Shown here: positions 49,101-58,340 of the stretch, one piece after another
Numbering within the stretch: the first letter of the stretch is position 1
Layout: every line of letters begins with the position of its first letter
Translations under genes and position numbers: made by a program
Source: a virus
DNA length: 64,000 nucleotides
IMG/VR virus record: IMGVR_UViG_3300047552_000229
Location: 1 to 64,000 of that record
Strand: one strand, 5' to 3'
The notes under the pieces: model-generated
Told to the model about the DNA's origin: nothing
Database searches by the model: none
Seen by the model: only the letters and a program-made list of their open reading frames with translations

Positions 49101-52100
49101 CGTCAAGAGCGTGACTGAACAGACGGCTCGTGAGCTTCTTGAGTCGAGCGACACCGGTGACCTTCCCCTGATCGCAGAAGAAATCTACTGGATGAATGCG
49201 CGCAAGGGTACTGCGAGCAAGTCGTATAACACTCCATCTAGGTTCTTTGAGACATACGACCAGTACCGAGTTATCGTAGCTACGCCCAAGACAGCAGGGC
49301 TTGAGCAACTGGACCAGAGCGACTTCGAGAAAGTCAGCACGGCGTACATGCCGAACAACACTGATCTGCTGAATGAATGGCTGATGTCGGACGATGATAA
49401 CGCCCCGATGCCGGAGAAAGAATCGTCCGATATACCAAAGGGTAGCATCCTAGTTGGTACAGGAGAGGATGCATTTACTCTGGATATCGCCGCGCTGTTG
49501 GCTAAGCAGTTCCGAGGCAGCAACGGCGTCACCAAAGAAGACGTACTGCGCGAACTGACAGGGCTGTACTTCTCGCTGACTGCAACGGACAGTGATGGCA
49601 ATAAGATTTACGGCGAACTGCCAATCGAAACGGAGCGTATCCTTCTGGATGGGCGTGACCTTCGTCTGGCTGTATCCCAGAACCCGTCCGTAGCAAACAA
49701 GAAAGCTCTAGCTGCGTTTGTCAAAGAGCAGAGCGACTTCCCGCTACTCCGTTCTGAGGACGGTAAGGTCAACATCACCCTTGGTGACTTCCTCAAGGAA
49801 GAAACAAAGGATGGTTTCGCTGCTATCGACTTCAAGAATGCACCGGACATTGTCCTCAAGGACCCGTACGCTGTAGCCATCAAGCGCGCCAAGCAAGCTC
49901 GTGTTAATGCAGAGTTGGCGCGTGACCAAGCGGCGGTTGATAAAGCTAATCGTGACCTTGCTTATCTGGAGAAAGACAGAGCAGGCGAGATCACCACCGC
50001 CAAGGAAATGAAGCAAGGTATTCTGCGCATGACAGGTGCGGGTGGTGAAGTGTTCATTCATATGCCTAACCTCATAGCTGCATCTCTGGCTAACAGAGGA
50101 TTCAATGGCAATATGAGCCAGTTGTCCAAGGCCACCCAGATGGGCTTGTTCATGAAGGCTATGGAGCACCTCACTGGCAAGCGCAAGTACAAGCTTGTGG
50201 GTATGCAGATGGAGTCCGTGCCGGGGCTACAGAACAAGCTACGCAACCTTGTGGTATCGGAAGGCGCGGCAGTACGGGGCGGTATCGTTAACAAGGGGCA
50301 ATATGAGTCGTCCGTAACTTACGGCGATCTGGTGGATGCGTTCGCACTTAGCGGAAAGAAGCGTATATCGGATTGGGCATCGACTGACACCGACTATGTT
50401 GCTAATAAGATTGGCCGCTTTCTTTATTGGGCTAGCAAGTTAGACAAGATTTCGGAAGATCGTGTCGAGTTCAACACGCCTGTTACTGGTGACGAGCGTG
50501 CTAGTGAGTTAGAACGGCAGCTTACTGCGCTGAACGAGAAGATAGCTGACGAGCAGAGCAAGTCCCACACGATGCGCTTTGCACCCAAGGAAGAGATGCT
50601 CGTTTGGAAGAACGGGCTAAAGGGCCTGCTTACCGAGAAGCAGCGTCTTGAAACCCGCATCGCTCTGAACAACGGTACCCAGAAGGGTGTATCGCAGCAG
50701 ACTCGTGCCGAGTTGCAGCAGTTCTATAAGACCAACGTGGCGTATCTGCTCAGTCAAGAACTGGAGCGCGCTCTGGACAATGGTACGGAAGCAGATGTAA
50801 TGCATCTCTTGGTCAACGGTCCTGATGCACAGAAGGTAAAGGCGCTGTTCCAGTTACGGCTGTTGGACGAAGGACAGGGCGGTGAGTTCACGCAGACCCA
50901 AGCCTCGCAAGTCATAGGGGACATCGACACCACCGGCCCTGAGTGGCCTGCTGCTGTAGCAGAACTCCTGCGTGATGAAGTGGAAGCGCTTAAAGGTCTG
51001 TATGGCGTAAGTATGTCCGATGTGGAAGTCAGTCGTATGACTGAAATGAAGCAACGCCAAGCCCACGAGGCGGGTAACAGTAAAGTCCCGTTGGAAAAGC
51101 AATACGAGACAACCCCTTTGAAGGACGAAGGCGACGCACTTGCAGACGAAGGTACAACCTCTCCCGACGTGTATGGCTTTACTGATGGTCGGCCACAACA
51201 AAGTCCTACTCTGGAAGGAGATGCCGCGATCCGCGAAACCTTCCGGAACCAACTCACTGCGTTTGACCGTTCACTGGTTCGCCCCAAAGATTCAGAAGAA
51301 GGGTTCGGTGCCGGTGCAACACTAGAAGGAATCATTGCAAAAGACCCGGAGATGATGACGGACCTACAATCTGTTCCGGGCAAGCTCGAAGCACACATCA
51401 TGCTTATAGATCGACAGATCGCACGCAATGATCAGCCGGGCGTGGTGGCTAACGGAGGTACTTTGGGGCAGGTAGTGGCTATGCTCAAGCGAGCTAAGTC
51501 TATTCTTGAGCCTTTGGCTAAACCGTTCTCTGTAGCCAACCCTGCGTACAACGAACTGGTCGCTCCAACCGAAGGGGATGTCGGTAACGCACAGGAGAAG
51601 GCTACTCCTAGCGCTGACTTTAGCCACGAGTACAACCCTGATGCATACCAAGCATCAACGGGTACTGGCATGGGTGCGATAGACACGAAGTTAGACCCTA
51701 ACTTCCCGCCTAACAACGGGCACCCGCACGACGAACTGTTCGCCAACAGGGCCAAACGCGAGGCCGATCCTACGTACCGCTACTCCAAGATGAACGTCCT
51801 GCCGCCAGAAACTGTGGCGCATCTTCAAGGCAGTGCTGACGAACTGTTAGCCCAGTACAAGAAGATGATGAAGAATGTAGGCAGTGCCTATGTCAACACA
51901 TCAGGCCCTGTGCTAGACGAAAACGGCGATATGCAGCCGGAGAAGACTAGCGAATATACAGTGGCGATCAACAGCGCCTTGGCTCTACCTCAGATGTGGT
52001 CGTTCATGCACCACGGCGCTATCCATGCTCTGCTCAACGCTCTGCAACGTGACGGCGATGATCCTGCTAATAAGAAGGTGGCAGAAAAGATCATGCGTGT

Positions 52101-54216
52101 ATCTAACACCAAGCACATGCAGGCGAAGGTGAACGCAATCCTCAAGGCTCTTGGGCAAGAGGAAGAGATCGCACGCATTGAAGGCAAGCCTGACGAATAC
52201 GCTGCCTATATGTTCCAGTTCTCGCATCTGCATGGAGCAGATGGTAAGCCGATGCTTAGCATCGGTGAGGACACCAAGTCTGCATTCGAGATGGTGAAGC
52301 GCTTCCTCGCTTGGATCATTCGTGCGTCTACTGAAGCGCAGCAAGTGACTAAGTTCATAGATGCATGGGAACAAGGCAAGGTGGATATTGGGAGTCCGTA
52401 TGCAGCCAAGGAAGGTCTTGGTATGACCTACACCGATACTGCTCTGGACAACCTGAGCGAAACCCTGAAGCCGTTGATGGAAGTAGCCCACAAGTTGATG
52501 GATTCTAGCGTCACCCGTATGCGTAGGATGAACCATGAAACGGTTAATCAGATTGCTGACTGGTACTCTGGCTCTCACGGTAAGGTAGGCTTCGAAGCCC
52601 GCCACAAGATCGAAGCTTTCAAACTGGCGAACGATCTGAGCAAAACTATGGGTGGTATTGACTCCAAGGCTACTAGGGACGCGCTTGCCGAACTGCTGTC
52701 TGGTAGGGAAGTCACTTCCGATGCAGGCAAGAAGCTACAGAAGTGGATGAAGGACAACGGGATGTATACGCAAGACCGTCCTGAAGTCATCTGGAACATG
52801 GACGTTATCAACGACAACCCGGAAGCGTTCCTGTATGACGTTAAGGAGAGGGGTTGGGCTAAGCCACGTACTCTTACCGATGCTGACAGAGAGACGGCGA
52901 ATACCATAGTCAATGCGTTGATCAACGCTAATATGACCTATGCCGGTGATGTGAAGACGATGCATGACATCAACTCCATCGAAGGTATGTATGGGATCGA
53001 AGTTCGAGATATTGCCCCCGGCCACTGGGGTGATCTGTCCAAGTACATGGAGCACGATCCGACCATGTACTTCCCGCACTTGCTGATGCGCCATACGAAA
53101 TCCATCGCGCATGAGAAGGTGTTCGGTAAGGACCTCGGCGCACTGAAAGAGGCAATCGCCAAGATCGCACGCGATCCTAAGCTGTCTTCTGCACAGAAGG
53201 CTGAGGTCGGTGACTACATCTCTATGATGGAAGGACGCCTTGGTGCTTCAATGACCCCGGCCATGCGCACCGCGCAAAACTGGGCACTAACAGCTACCAA
53301 CATAGTGACCCTCCCTCTGGCTATGTTTAGTCAGTTAGTGGAACCCATGACAGTAGCTGCACGCAGCGGTAATTTGGGCGATGCTTTCAGCGCTATGGGC
53401 ACTGGCCTAGCAGGTATCCCCGCCGGATTGTTCGGTACTCCTATCGAAGACCACGAACATCAACTGGCCGAAGAGATCGGGGCTATTGAGCGTGACTCTG
53501 CTATCGACAATATGCAGTTCCTACAGAACGGCGTGCATATGTCCGGTATGCCGCACAAGATCAGCAAGATGTTCTTCAAGTACAACGGCATGGAAGGATG
53601 GCATCGTAGTCAACACGCCGCTGCTGCCGGCGCTGCCGAGCGCTTCATCATTGCCCACAAGTCAGGTGAGGGTGAGAGCGGTAGGTTCTTGGCAGACGTA
53701 GGTCTTACGCCCGAAGATATCAAGATCGACGAGCACGGGCATCTGGCGCGTGATGAGAATGGTAAGGTGCCAGAGAAGATCGCTAATGCGATTCACCTGT
53801 TCATGCATCAGGCGCTTGCGATCCCCTCGAAGAGCAACACTGCTATCTGGATGAACGACCCTCGCTTTGCTATCTTGGCACACATGAAGCGCTTCACCTT
53901 TGCGTTCCACGAGGACGTGTTGCGCAGGGCGTTTGATGAGTACAAGAACCACAAGAACGGCGTACCATTGTCGTTGCTGATGGGTGCAATTCCTGTAGCT
54001 CTAGCCGCAGGCGGTATGAAACATCTGCTTAAAGGGGTTGACGTAGGTTGGGATCAAGCTATGATGGGAGCAGTACAGAACTCGTCACTGATGGGCAAGT
54101 GGGAATTTATATACAGGGCGATGCAAGACGTAGGTTTCGGACATCCGGCAGGGTTTTCGATGCTAGGACCCGTTATCGGAACGGCTTCGGATGTAGCTAG
54201 CGGAAGAGGAATTTAA
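46120..54216 (+). CDS. giant internal virion / DNA-ejection protein, 2698 aa
   Basis: The largest gene of the window. The N-terminus has hydrophobic Gly/Ala-rich helices (MGQGAGSMLPSIAAAAITPF). A mainly helical, charged body follows, divided into several domains. The C-terminal 450 residues are conserved among large polyvalent phage proteins (THxx...NTAIWMNDPRFAILAHMKRF, then the hydrophobic LSLLMGAIPVALAAGGMKHL). It should be carried in the head and injected to form a trans-envelope tunnel, as T7 gp16 and P22 gp16/gp20 are. No lysozyme or protease active site was recognised; MWSFMHHGAIHALL near residue 1962 might be a decayed metallopeptidase helix. Confidence 0.8.
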   Translation: MSLLSDFAPGPSLLRSFTPETDTSVAADLVKQTVNPHENYFSQGLRSAFMGQGAGDLFQEALDAESKGDRVGAMILKHRAEQLQQEANLERGAVPTWEQASNLTQGLRPLTQYAMSGMGQGAGSMLPSIAAAAITPFGPLAKTVAAAIPAYGMNRGEQVGKQYADPEQAILPVDVRQSNASKYAATASVPDAIVPGAIGARMFGKKVGGALDSAAGTMGWEGATEAIQNRMSDYAQKQLNPEHQYDSAEDMENFRQGVLGGAFGHALTLPGQAIGAAGEASLTAGKDLFGKIQESNAVKSLADSYAKNGIVGVATDALGSAADNIGVFAANVRAMHNVAKVYGWTPIIKDQIDELSGQNKFINRLVASFGTLGATTNKVLFGKDGSAQTLMSNLAKTPERMQGLIAGMNTAQKDAAAIEAAQYVLGKFPPHSDANKAAQAVMEQKNPSKEDLQVVLAAHAIYKTGVEDLDSSKAFDDAANAAELRAKDPVTARAELANRMRDAINSAIHINDSIEGSKDVSDKLIDLSNIQDDQELTGQYMTAKELVRGVEGRAKAGSELEALKGHINKINEARKNAGITEAFSKLTGANIKGGLEGDDLAVAVYEALSKNADKTGLSEEQINDAVKTIVGYYNGNNAALLAKAGNEKGGVLSSMSDFERSVNYLTGGKKKYTSEIYKAVFKKVAGGNPTAVRLSDAVLNVLGERGNIEGQTKKGDTEHQKVLTDAIEATRLMYAPQHTSAFESPMQTAVKKREQQRVYEEMVQKISNHTGTKPDIVRTALLLRANPMHHQAKIKAGLLNPAANVEGNSTDSSVTVAMMKDVLPREADDEGYGGQDGTLNLVGQDEAGLSYDAEATPYESKPLSPVNTEQFRNPGGEFIAELKKLRAMLEGSHNISTVTMNDWASSKLPWGERGNIHSRNRMLQDHMDNILADDAKRLSELTTRYGDLKVSIATLQLKMQEAWEMYDEANAENKILDSDVWKDYFSARERHRTYVKSVTEQTARELLESSDTGDLPLIAEEIYWMNARKGTASKSYNTPSRFFETYDQYRVIVATPKTAGLEQLDQSDFEKVSTAYMPNNTDLLNEWLMSDDDNAPMPEKESSDIPKGSILVGTGEDAFTLDIAALLAKQFRGSNGVTKEDVLRELTGLYFSLTATDSDGNKIYGELPIETERILLDGRDLRLAVSQNPSVANKKALAAFVKEQSDFPLLRSEDGKVNITLGDFLKEETKDGFAAIDFKNAPDIVLKDPYAVAIKRAKQARVNAELARDQAAVDKANRDLAYLEKDRAGEITTAKEMKQGILRMTGAGGEVFIHMPNLIAASLANRGFNGNMSQLSKATQMGLFMKAMEHLTGKRKYKLVGMQMESVPGLQNKLRNLVVSEGAAVRGGIVNKGQYESSVTYGDLVDAFALSGKKRISDWASTDTDYVANKIGRFLYWASKLDKISEDRVEFNTPVTGDERASELERQLTALNEKIADEQSKSHTMRFAPKEEMLVWKNGLKGLLTEKQRLETRIALNNGTQKGVSQQTRAELQQFYKTNVAYLLSQELERALDNGTEADVMHLLVNGPDAQKVKALFQLRLLDEGQGGEFTQTQASQVIGDIDTTGPEWPAAVAELLRDEVEALKGLYGVSMSDVEVSRMTEMKQRQAHEAGNSKVPLEKQYETTPLKDEGDALADEGTTSPDVYGFTDGRPQQSPTLEGDAAIRETFRNQLTAFDRSLVRPKDSEEGFGAGATLEGIIAKDPEMMTDLQSVPGKLEAHIMLIDRQIARNDQPGVVANGGTLGQVVAMLKRAKSILEPLAKPFSVANPAYNELVAPTEGDVGNAQEKATPSADFSHEYNPDAYQASTGTGMGAIDTKLDPNFPPNNGHPHDELFANRAKREADPTYRYSKMNVLPPETVAHLQGSADELLAQYKKMMKNVGSAYVNTSGPVLDENGDMQPEKTSEYTVAINSALALPQMWSFMHHGAIHALLNALQRDGDDPANKKVAEKIMRVSNTKHMQAKVNAILKALGQEEEIARIEGKPDEYAAYMFQFSHLHGADGKPMLSIGEDTKSAFEMVKRFLAWIIRASTEAQQVTKFIDAWEQGKVDIGSPYAAKEGLGMTYTDTALDNLSETLKPLMEVAHKLMDSSVTRMRRMNHETVNQIADWYSGSHGKVGFEARHKIEAFKLANDLSKTMGGIDSKATRDALAELLSGREVTSDAGKKLQKWMKDNGMYTQDRPEVIWNMDVINDNPEAFLYDVKERGWAKPRTLTDADRETANTIVNALINANMTYAGDVKTMHDINSIEGMYGIEVRDIAPGHWGDLSKYMEHDPTMYFPHLLMRHTKSIAHEKVFGKDLGALKEAIAKIARDPKLSSAQKAEVGDYISMMEGRLGASMTPAMRTAQNWALTATNIVTLPLAMFSQLVEPMTVAARSGNLGDAFSAMGTGLAGIPAGLFGTPIEDHEHQLAEEIGAIERDSAIDNMQFLQNGVHMSGMPHKISKMFFKYNGMEGWHRSQHAAAAGAAERFIIAHKSGEGESGRFLADVGLTPEDIKIDEHGHLARDENGKVPEKIANAIHLFMHQALAIPSKSNTAIWMNDPRFAILAHMKRFTFAFHEDVLRRAFDEYKNHKNGVPLSLLMGAIPVALAAGGMKHLLKGVDVGWDQAMMGAVQNSSLMGKWEFIYRAMQDVGFGHPAGFSMLGPVIGTASDVASGRGI

Positions 54217-54218
54217 TC

Positions 54219-54770
54219 ATGGACGACAACTTATTCTACAGAGCAGCAGACTACTGGCGTCAACCTGATGCCGGTCTTCCGGGCGGTGCTTGGAACCCGA
54301 TCAACTCGTTCGGTCTGGGCATGGGTGCTGTACGTAATGGCATGGAAAATGGCGACATGGTCGAAGCAGGCTTAGGCGCTCTTAGTATGGCCGGTGGTGG
54401 TGCCAATGCGGCGGGCGCTCTGAGTATGGGTGCGAAGTACGCTCCCAAGATCGGACTGGCCGCTAAGCAGGGGGTTAAGGCTCTGGACAAGGCTCTGCTC
54501 CCACAAGTGCCGACATTACGTCAGGCTATGGCAACACCTCGTCCTGCTACTGCCCCTGTCATGCACCAGAATGCTGTGCAAGCCCAACAGGCCCGTAGCT
54601 TTATACGCGGTGGTCAGCCGGGCGGGTATATCAAAGAAGATCACATGAACCCTAGCCTGCTAGCGCAGATGACTTCGAACGCAGGGCGCGCTGTAGCCGA
54701 TGTGTTCAAGCCTCATACCTCTCTGCGCGGCCTAACACCGGGCAACGCGGGCATTGGCATAAGAGGATAG
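54219..54770 (+). CDS. last late-operon protein, 183 aa, probable ejection protein
   Basis: AGGAATTTAATC precedes the ATG, 3 nt after the giant gene. Begins MDDNLFYRAADYWRQPDAGL and contains an Ala/Gly/Met-rich helix (AGLGALSMAGGGANAAGALS) and basic C-terminal segments, close in style to the N-terminal parts of the two internal virion proteins. Probably a third ejection protein. A terminator follows after 36 nt. Confidence 0.65.
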   Translation: MDDNLFYRAADYWRQPDAGLPGGAWNPINSFGLGMGAVRNGMENGDMVEAGLGALSMAGGGANAAGALSMGAKYAPKIGLAAKQGVKALDKALLPQVPTLRQAMATPRPATAPVMHQNAVQAQQARSFIRGGQPGGYIKEDHMNPSLLAQMTSNAGRAVADVFKPHTSLRGLTPGNAGIGIRG

Positions 54771-54806
54771 TATATTTCAGGGCTATTCGCCGTGCTATAA
54801 ATCAAA

Positions 54807-54832
54807 AGGCCCCGAAAGGGGCCTAATTTTTT
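54807..54832. terminator. bidirectional terminator between convergent operons
   Basis: AGGCCCC-GAAA-GGGGCCT with TAATTTTTT after it on the plus strand and TTTTGAT after it on the minus strand. It can stop both the late operon and the replication block converging on it. Confidence 0.85.
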
Positions 54833-54859
54833 GTCAACATACGCCTAATGGCTATGATC

Positions 54860-54994
54860 CTACACAGAAGATAAGCTCGTTTGCTCAACTTCCAGAGTGC
54901 GGCCATCAGGGGTCTTGACCATAATCGTAGTTGGAAAGTGTCCGCGTGATACGACTTCAACGATAATGCCTTCGTATTTCTGATATTTGATCAT
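54860..54994 (-). CDS. small hypothetical protein, 44 aa
   Basis: Start at 54994 after GAGGTAATC; the frame is longer but lies within the preceding gene. MIKYQKYEGIIVEVVSRGHF, then TTIMVKTPDGRTLEVEQTSL, predicts a small beta barrel (KOW/S1-like). Last gene of the minus-strand block before the terminator. No family named. Confidence 0.6.
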   Translation of the reverse strand: MIKYQKYEGIIVEVVSRGHFPTTIMVKTPDGRTLEVEQTSLSSV

Positions 54995-54996
54995 GA

Positions 54997-55239
54997 TTAC
55001 CTCGTCAGTTTTACAGTGGTTAATGTGGACAGGATGAACGCCGATATATCCTCGTTGTGCGAACACACGAACAGGCGAGTTACGTCTGCTCGATGGTCGT
55101 AATACTCAATGATGTATCCGTTCTCCGCTTCCATGAAGTGAAACCCTTGTCTGCGGTGGAAAGAAGAAGCATTGACTGGGCCGCCCACGCATGTATCTTC
55201 GATTAGCCAGTTACGGAGCCATTTGCGGAGCCATCTCAT
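54997..55239 (-). CDS. small hypothetical protein, 80 aa
   Basis: AGGAGGGGGT directly precedes the ATG, which overlaps the upstream stop. A basic amphipathic N-terminus (MRWLRKWLRNWLIEDTC) precedes a beta core EAENGYIIEYYDHRADVTRL that resembles the middle of the 104-aa upstream product (HKAVNGYILKCNSEQYIMSN). Both end in a helix. A likely paralogous pair of small phage proteins; function unknown. Confidence 0.65.
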   Translation of the reverse strand: MRWLRKWLRNWLIEDTCVGGPVNASSFHRRQGFHFMEAENGYIIEYYDHRADVTRLFVCSHNEDISAFILSTLTTVKLTR

Positions 55240-55550
55240 ACCCCCTCCTGTTCGAATTTGTTCTTCACAAGAATGACCTTCAGTTGGTCGGATAAATCAT
55301 CTACGTTGCTCATAATGTACTGCTCTGAATTGCACTTGAGAATGTAGCCGTTAACTGCCTTGTGGATGGAGAACTGCAACACAAGCTTCGAGTCTTTCAT
55401 CTTGTTCTCCGCTTCCATCTGCGCCATCTGCATATTCAATCTGCGAATCTCCATCTCGTAGTTGTTCTGGTAGCTAGACAATTGGGCGGGATCGTAACCT
55501 ATTCCCATAGCAGAGTTGCTCATCGTCACCATTCCTTTAGGAACCGCCAT
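55236..55550 (-). CDS. small hypothetical protein, 104 aa
   Basis: Start at 55550 after AGGAGAGCGGAC. Residues 20-55 form a coiled coil (YEMEIRRLNMQMAQMEAENK), followed by strands (LVLQFSIHKAVNGYILKCNS) and a helix VDDLSDQLKVILVKN. The beta core parallels the 80-aa product. The ATG lies within the end of the DUF6378-like gene. Confidence 0.65.
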   Translation of the reverse strand: MAVPKGMVTMSNSAMGIGYDPAQLSSYQNNYEMEIRRLNMQMAQMEAENKMKDSKLVLQFSIHKAVNGYILKCNSEQYIMSNVDDLSDQLKVILVKNKFEQEGV

Positions 55551-55821
55551 GTCCGCTCTCCTGTATGCTCTGGTTAAGAATCTCGACATACCCACAAATA
55601 TCCGTAAGATTGTCGTCTTGATGCTTGTTAAGCTCACGGGCAATCTTTAGCTGAATCATACATAGCGCCACCTCCTCGTTGGTTACGTGCTTCTTCAGAA
55701 TCGGACCCCACAGGTCTGCGATGGTACGCAGGCTCTGTGCGGCATCTCCATATGCTTCACGTCGTGCACCATGTACGACGTGTAGTGCTTGTTCGCAGGG
55801 GGAGAATTGCGGCTCACTCAT
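55537..55821 (-). CDS. DUF6378-like protein, 94 aa
   Basis: Helical protein with RREAYGDAAQSLRTIADLWG, then VALCMIQLKIARELNKHQDD and LTDICGYVEI. The R..YG, W, KxAR and D..GY residues are the pattern of the DUF6378 family common in phage replication regions. Related all-helical folds hydrolyse nucleotides, but that is speculative. Overlaps the primase-helicase gene by 8 nt. Confidence 0.75.
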   Translation of the reverse strand: MSEPQFSPCEQALHVVHGARREAYGDAAQSLRTIADLWGPILKKHVTNEEVALCMIQLKIARELNKHQDDNLTDICGYVEILNQSIQESGHGGS

Positions 55822-58171
55822 TTCCTAGTCCTTTTAATGTTGTTGAATAGATGTTGCTTGCTTGAATCAGATCGTCGTCAGTGAATTTGAACTTCACATA
55901 GATGCCTCGTCCAACAGCGCCATCCCTGCGAACTACGTCCATGTACATACGGTGATGCTTGACCATAGAACTGAACTTTGCGGGATTTTCGGGGATGTTG
56001 CTGAACAGGTACATGAGTAGAATCTTGAGTTCGTCCCTGAATATAGCGATAGTCTGTTCCTTCATGTGAATCTTGCTGAACAGGAGCGCTACAACCTGTG
56101 CATATTCCTTGGTAGGCAGCTTGCCAACCTGAACGTCCGTTTCGATGTTCATAGGCAGCATGTCTAGCAGGTACATGAAGTTACCCTTCTTGACGATCTC
56201 TTCTGCAAACTCGTCCAGACCTGTGGCTGAGGTAGCCATGATCTTCTTACGAGCATCCGTCTGGATGATCTTTCGGGTAGCATCTGAGTCGTACTTGTAC
56301 TGGCGCAAGAAGCCATAGAACTCTTCGCAATCTTGCCTGATCTGGTCAATACCCTGATCGTCTGTGGTGAACTTGGAGCTTTGGTACTCAGCGCAGTTGA
56401 AGCGACGGTCTTCGTAGGGGATTGATACAGGAGCCGCGCTGTTGGCGGTCATCATTATCGAGCATCTCTTCTTGATAGAGCGAGGCTCTGTGTACATCTT
56501 GCGGATTGTGATTGTTGGTTCTGTGATGGAGTTCTTGAGGAAAGAACTTGCTGAAGCTGCGTTACGTATGATTGCTGCATCTACTTCTTCGTACACTACG
56601 ATCTGGGCATTCTCCATGTATCCGTTGTACGGTTCATTCATTACCATCGGCTTCTGGATGGAGATGTTTGTCTCTCCGAATACCCTTGGCAGTATCTCGT
56701 TGATGATAATGCCCTTACCTGTGCCTGTTGTTCCATGAAGTACCATACATGTATGCACTGGATTGCCTGTCTGCATGATGTAGGCCCATCCGTTAATCAT
56801 GTTCATAGCGAACTCTTCATGACCTCCACAAGCGTGCTTGATTACGTTCCAGATCGAGTCTGGTAACTGATACATCTTGGTTTCGTCGTAAGACTTGAGC
56901 AGCTTCGGTGGGATGTATAGGTTTATGGTACGAGCTTCGCCATCAATGCGGTTGAAAGCCTCTGGAGCAACGGGAGTTGGGTCATAGATGTGCTCCCAGT
57001 CTGTTGGTTCGCCGGTCCACGGCTTGTTGTACTGCGACATGAAATGTTCGAGTTGCGTGAGGCTGTTGGCTTTGGCGATCTGTATGTCGTGGGTGTTCTG
57101 ATCATATATAAGATTAAAGTACTGCGCCGTTGAAAACTGCCTGTACGCCATATGTATAACACCGGCAACTGGCTTATAGTCGATATCCTTCGATACTTCC
57201 TTCCAGTAGTCGGGACAGAGGTCTTTTGTGCGAAAGGGGCCATCACCCTTGAAAGACGAGATGACGCGTGGATCATCTTCCGGGTGATAGTATGCCCATG
57301 AATCTCCGTGGTTGAGATTGAGATACGTATACCCCCTCTCTGTTTTAACCCCAGTAACGAGTACAGCCGTTGGGTTAGGGACATAGTTGACGCTCCCGTC
57401 TTCCTTCATCTTCCAGAATCGTCTGGATGCTAGCCCCTTGTGCGCACGAAGCTCGTTAATCTTCTGGCGTCTGGCCTTCTCTGTGTTCTCTAAGTTTGGA
57501 GTATCGGATGGGATATCGAATACATCTGTAGATTTTTTTACGAGATGTATTCTGACCGGCATTGGGTCAGGGAATCCAACACACTCCGGCGCGGAGATGT
57601 AGATGAGCTTGTCGTTCTGAGCGACGGTTACATCAAGAGGCCATGACAGGGCTACGTCTGTAGCCGTCAGGGAAACCTGCTTGGACAGAATCGGGTTGGT
57701 CAGGTTGAGGTGCTGAAGATAGCATTTCAGCTTGACTGCTCCTACCGTCGTAGCCATAAGCATAATATGGCAGGACAGACCCGTTTTGGCGGGGTCAACC
57801 TTATAGGACGCGGAGTATTGAACCACGTAGCTGTGGTCGGCCAATCCTACGCTATCCATATAGTCTTGAGGGGTAGCGAAACCTTGGACATTGTCCAGAT
57901 CGAACACCACCAGTTCGGTGTCGTCTTCGGGGAGCGTGCTATTGGCGCGTGACTCCCAGTTGAGGTCACGGTGCAGTCTGCCCTTGAGCATACAGTGCCC
58001 AAGAGAAGAGTGCTTGATCATGGCTTTATACAGGTCGCTGATCGTGGTTATAGTCACACGATGGGACTTGAATTGTTTAGCCAGAGGGTACTGTGTTTTT
58101 TCTAAGACATTGTTTTTTAGGGCAAAAGTCTTAGTGAGAGGCATTTTTGCCTCAAGAAATACCTGCTCCAT
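55814..58171 (-). CDS. AEP primase - SF3 helicase fusion protein
   Basis: 785 aa. N-terminal AEP/PrimPol signature: DLD in VVFDLDN (residues 91-93), SxH in GLSCHIML (133-135), and a later hydrophobic-Asp strand (WPLDV). C-terminal SF3/D5-type helicase: Walker A GTTGTGKG (about 480-487), Walker B VVYEEVD (about 525), then MMTANSAAPVSIP as motif C. It would both prime and unwind at the replication fork, working with the family A polymerase at 60844. GGGAGCCAAGT precedes the ATG. No separate DnaB-type helicase or DnaG-type primase is present here. Confidence 0.88.
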   Translation of the reverse strand: MEQVFLEAKMPLTKTFALKNNVLEKTQYPLAKQFKSHRVTITTISDLYKAMIKHSSLGHCMLKGRLHRDLNWESRANSTLPEDDTELVVFDLDNVQGFATPQDYMDSVGLADHSYVVQYSASYKVDPAKTGLSCHIMLMATTVGAVKLKCYLQHLNLTNPILSKQVSLTATDVALSWPLDVTVAQNDKLIYISAPECVGFPDPMPVRIHLVKKSTDVFDIPSDTPNLENTEKARRQKINELRAHKGLASRRFWKMKEDGSVNYVPNPTAVLVTGVKTERGYTYLNLNHGDSWAYYHPEDDPRVISSFKGDGPFRTKDLCPDYWKEVSKDIDYKPVAGVIHMAYRQFSTAQYFNLIYDQNTHDIQIAKANSLTQLEHFMSQYNKPWTGEPTDWEHIYDPTPVAPEAFNRIDGEARTINLYIPPKLLKSYDETKMYQLPDSIWNVIKHACGGHEEFAMNMINGWAYIMQTGNPVHTCMVLHGTTGTGKGIIINEILPRVFGETNISIQKPMVMNEPYNGYMENAQIVVYEEVDAAIIRNAASASSFLKNSITEPTITIRKMYTEPRSIKKRCSIMMTANSAAPVSIPYEDRRFNCAEYQSSKFTTDDQGIDQIRQDCEEFYGFLRQYKYDSDATRKIIQTDARKKIMATSATGLDEFAEEIVKKGNFMYLLDMLPMNIETDVQVGKLPTKEYAQVVALLFSKIHMKEQTIAIFRDELKILLMYLFSNIPENPAKFSSMVKHHRMYMDVVRRDGAVGRGIYVKFKFTDDDLIQASNIYSTTLKGLGNE

Positions 58172-58340
58172 ACTTGGCTCCCGGCGGATTTTTTATACAG
58201 GGTTGAACCCAAATATTACTCCGGTTTTTTGGTTTTGCGTAAGGAAAATTGCTAGGGCCTCGCGTCGGTAAGTCGTGAAAAGCAGGTGCGATCCCTAGCT
58301 GCCGGAGTTATTACCGCCACCCCCGGCTTGGCGGAGAGTA
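58172..58340 (-). promoter_or_regulatory. spacer with candidate minus-strand promoter
   Basis: 169 nt without a gene. On the minus strand TTACGC and TAATAT lie 18 nt apart (58242 to 58213), 42 nt before the primase-helicase start codon. The preceding part is GC-rich and contains a frame extension of the upstream gene (see findings). Confidence 0.35.

Noticed and set aside
51950-52050. Metalloprotease HExxH site in the giant protein
   Set aside because: The sequence reads HHGAIH, which lacks the HExxH spacing; at most a decayed helix.
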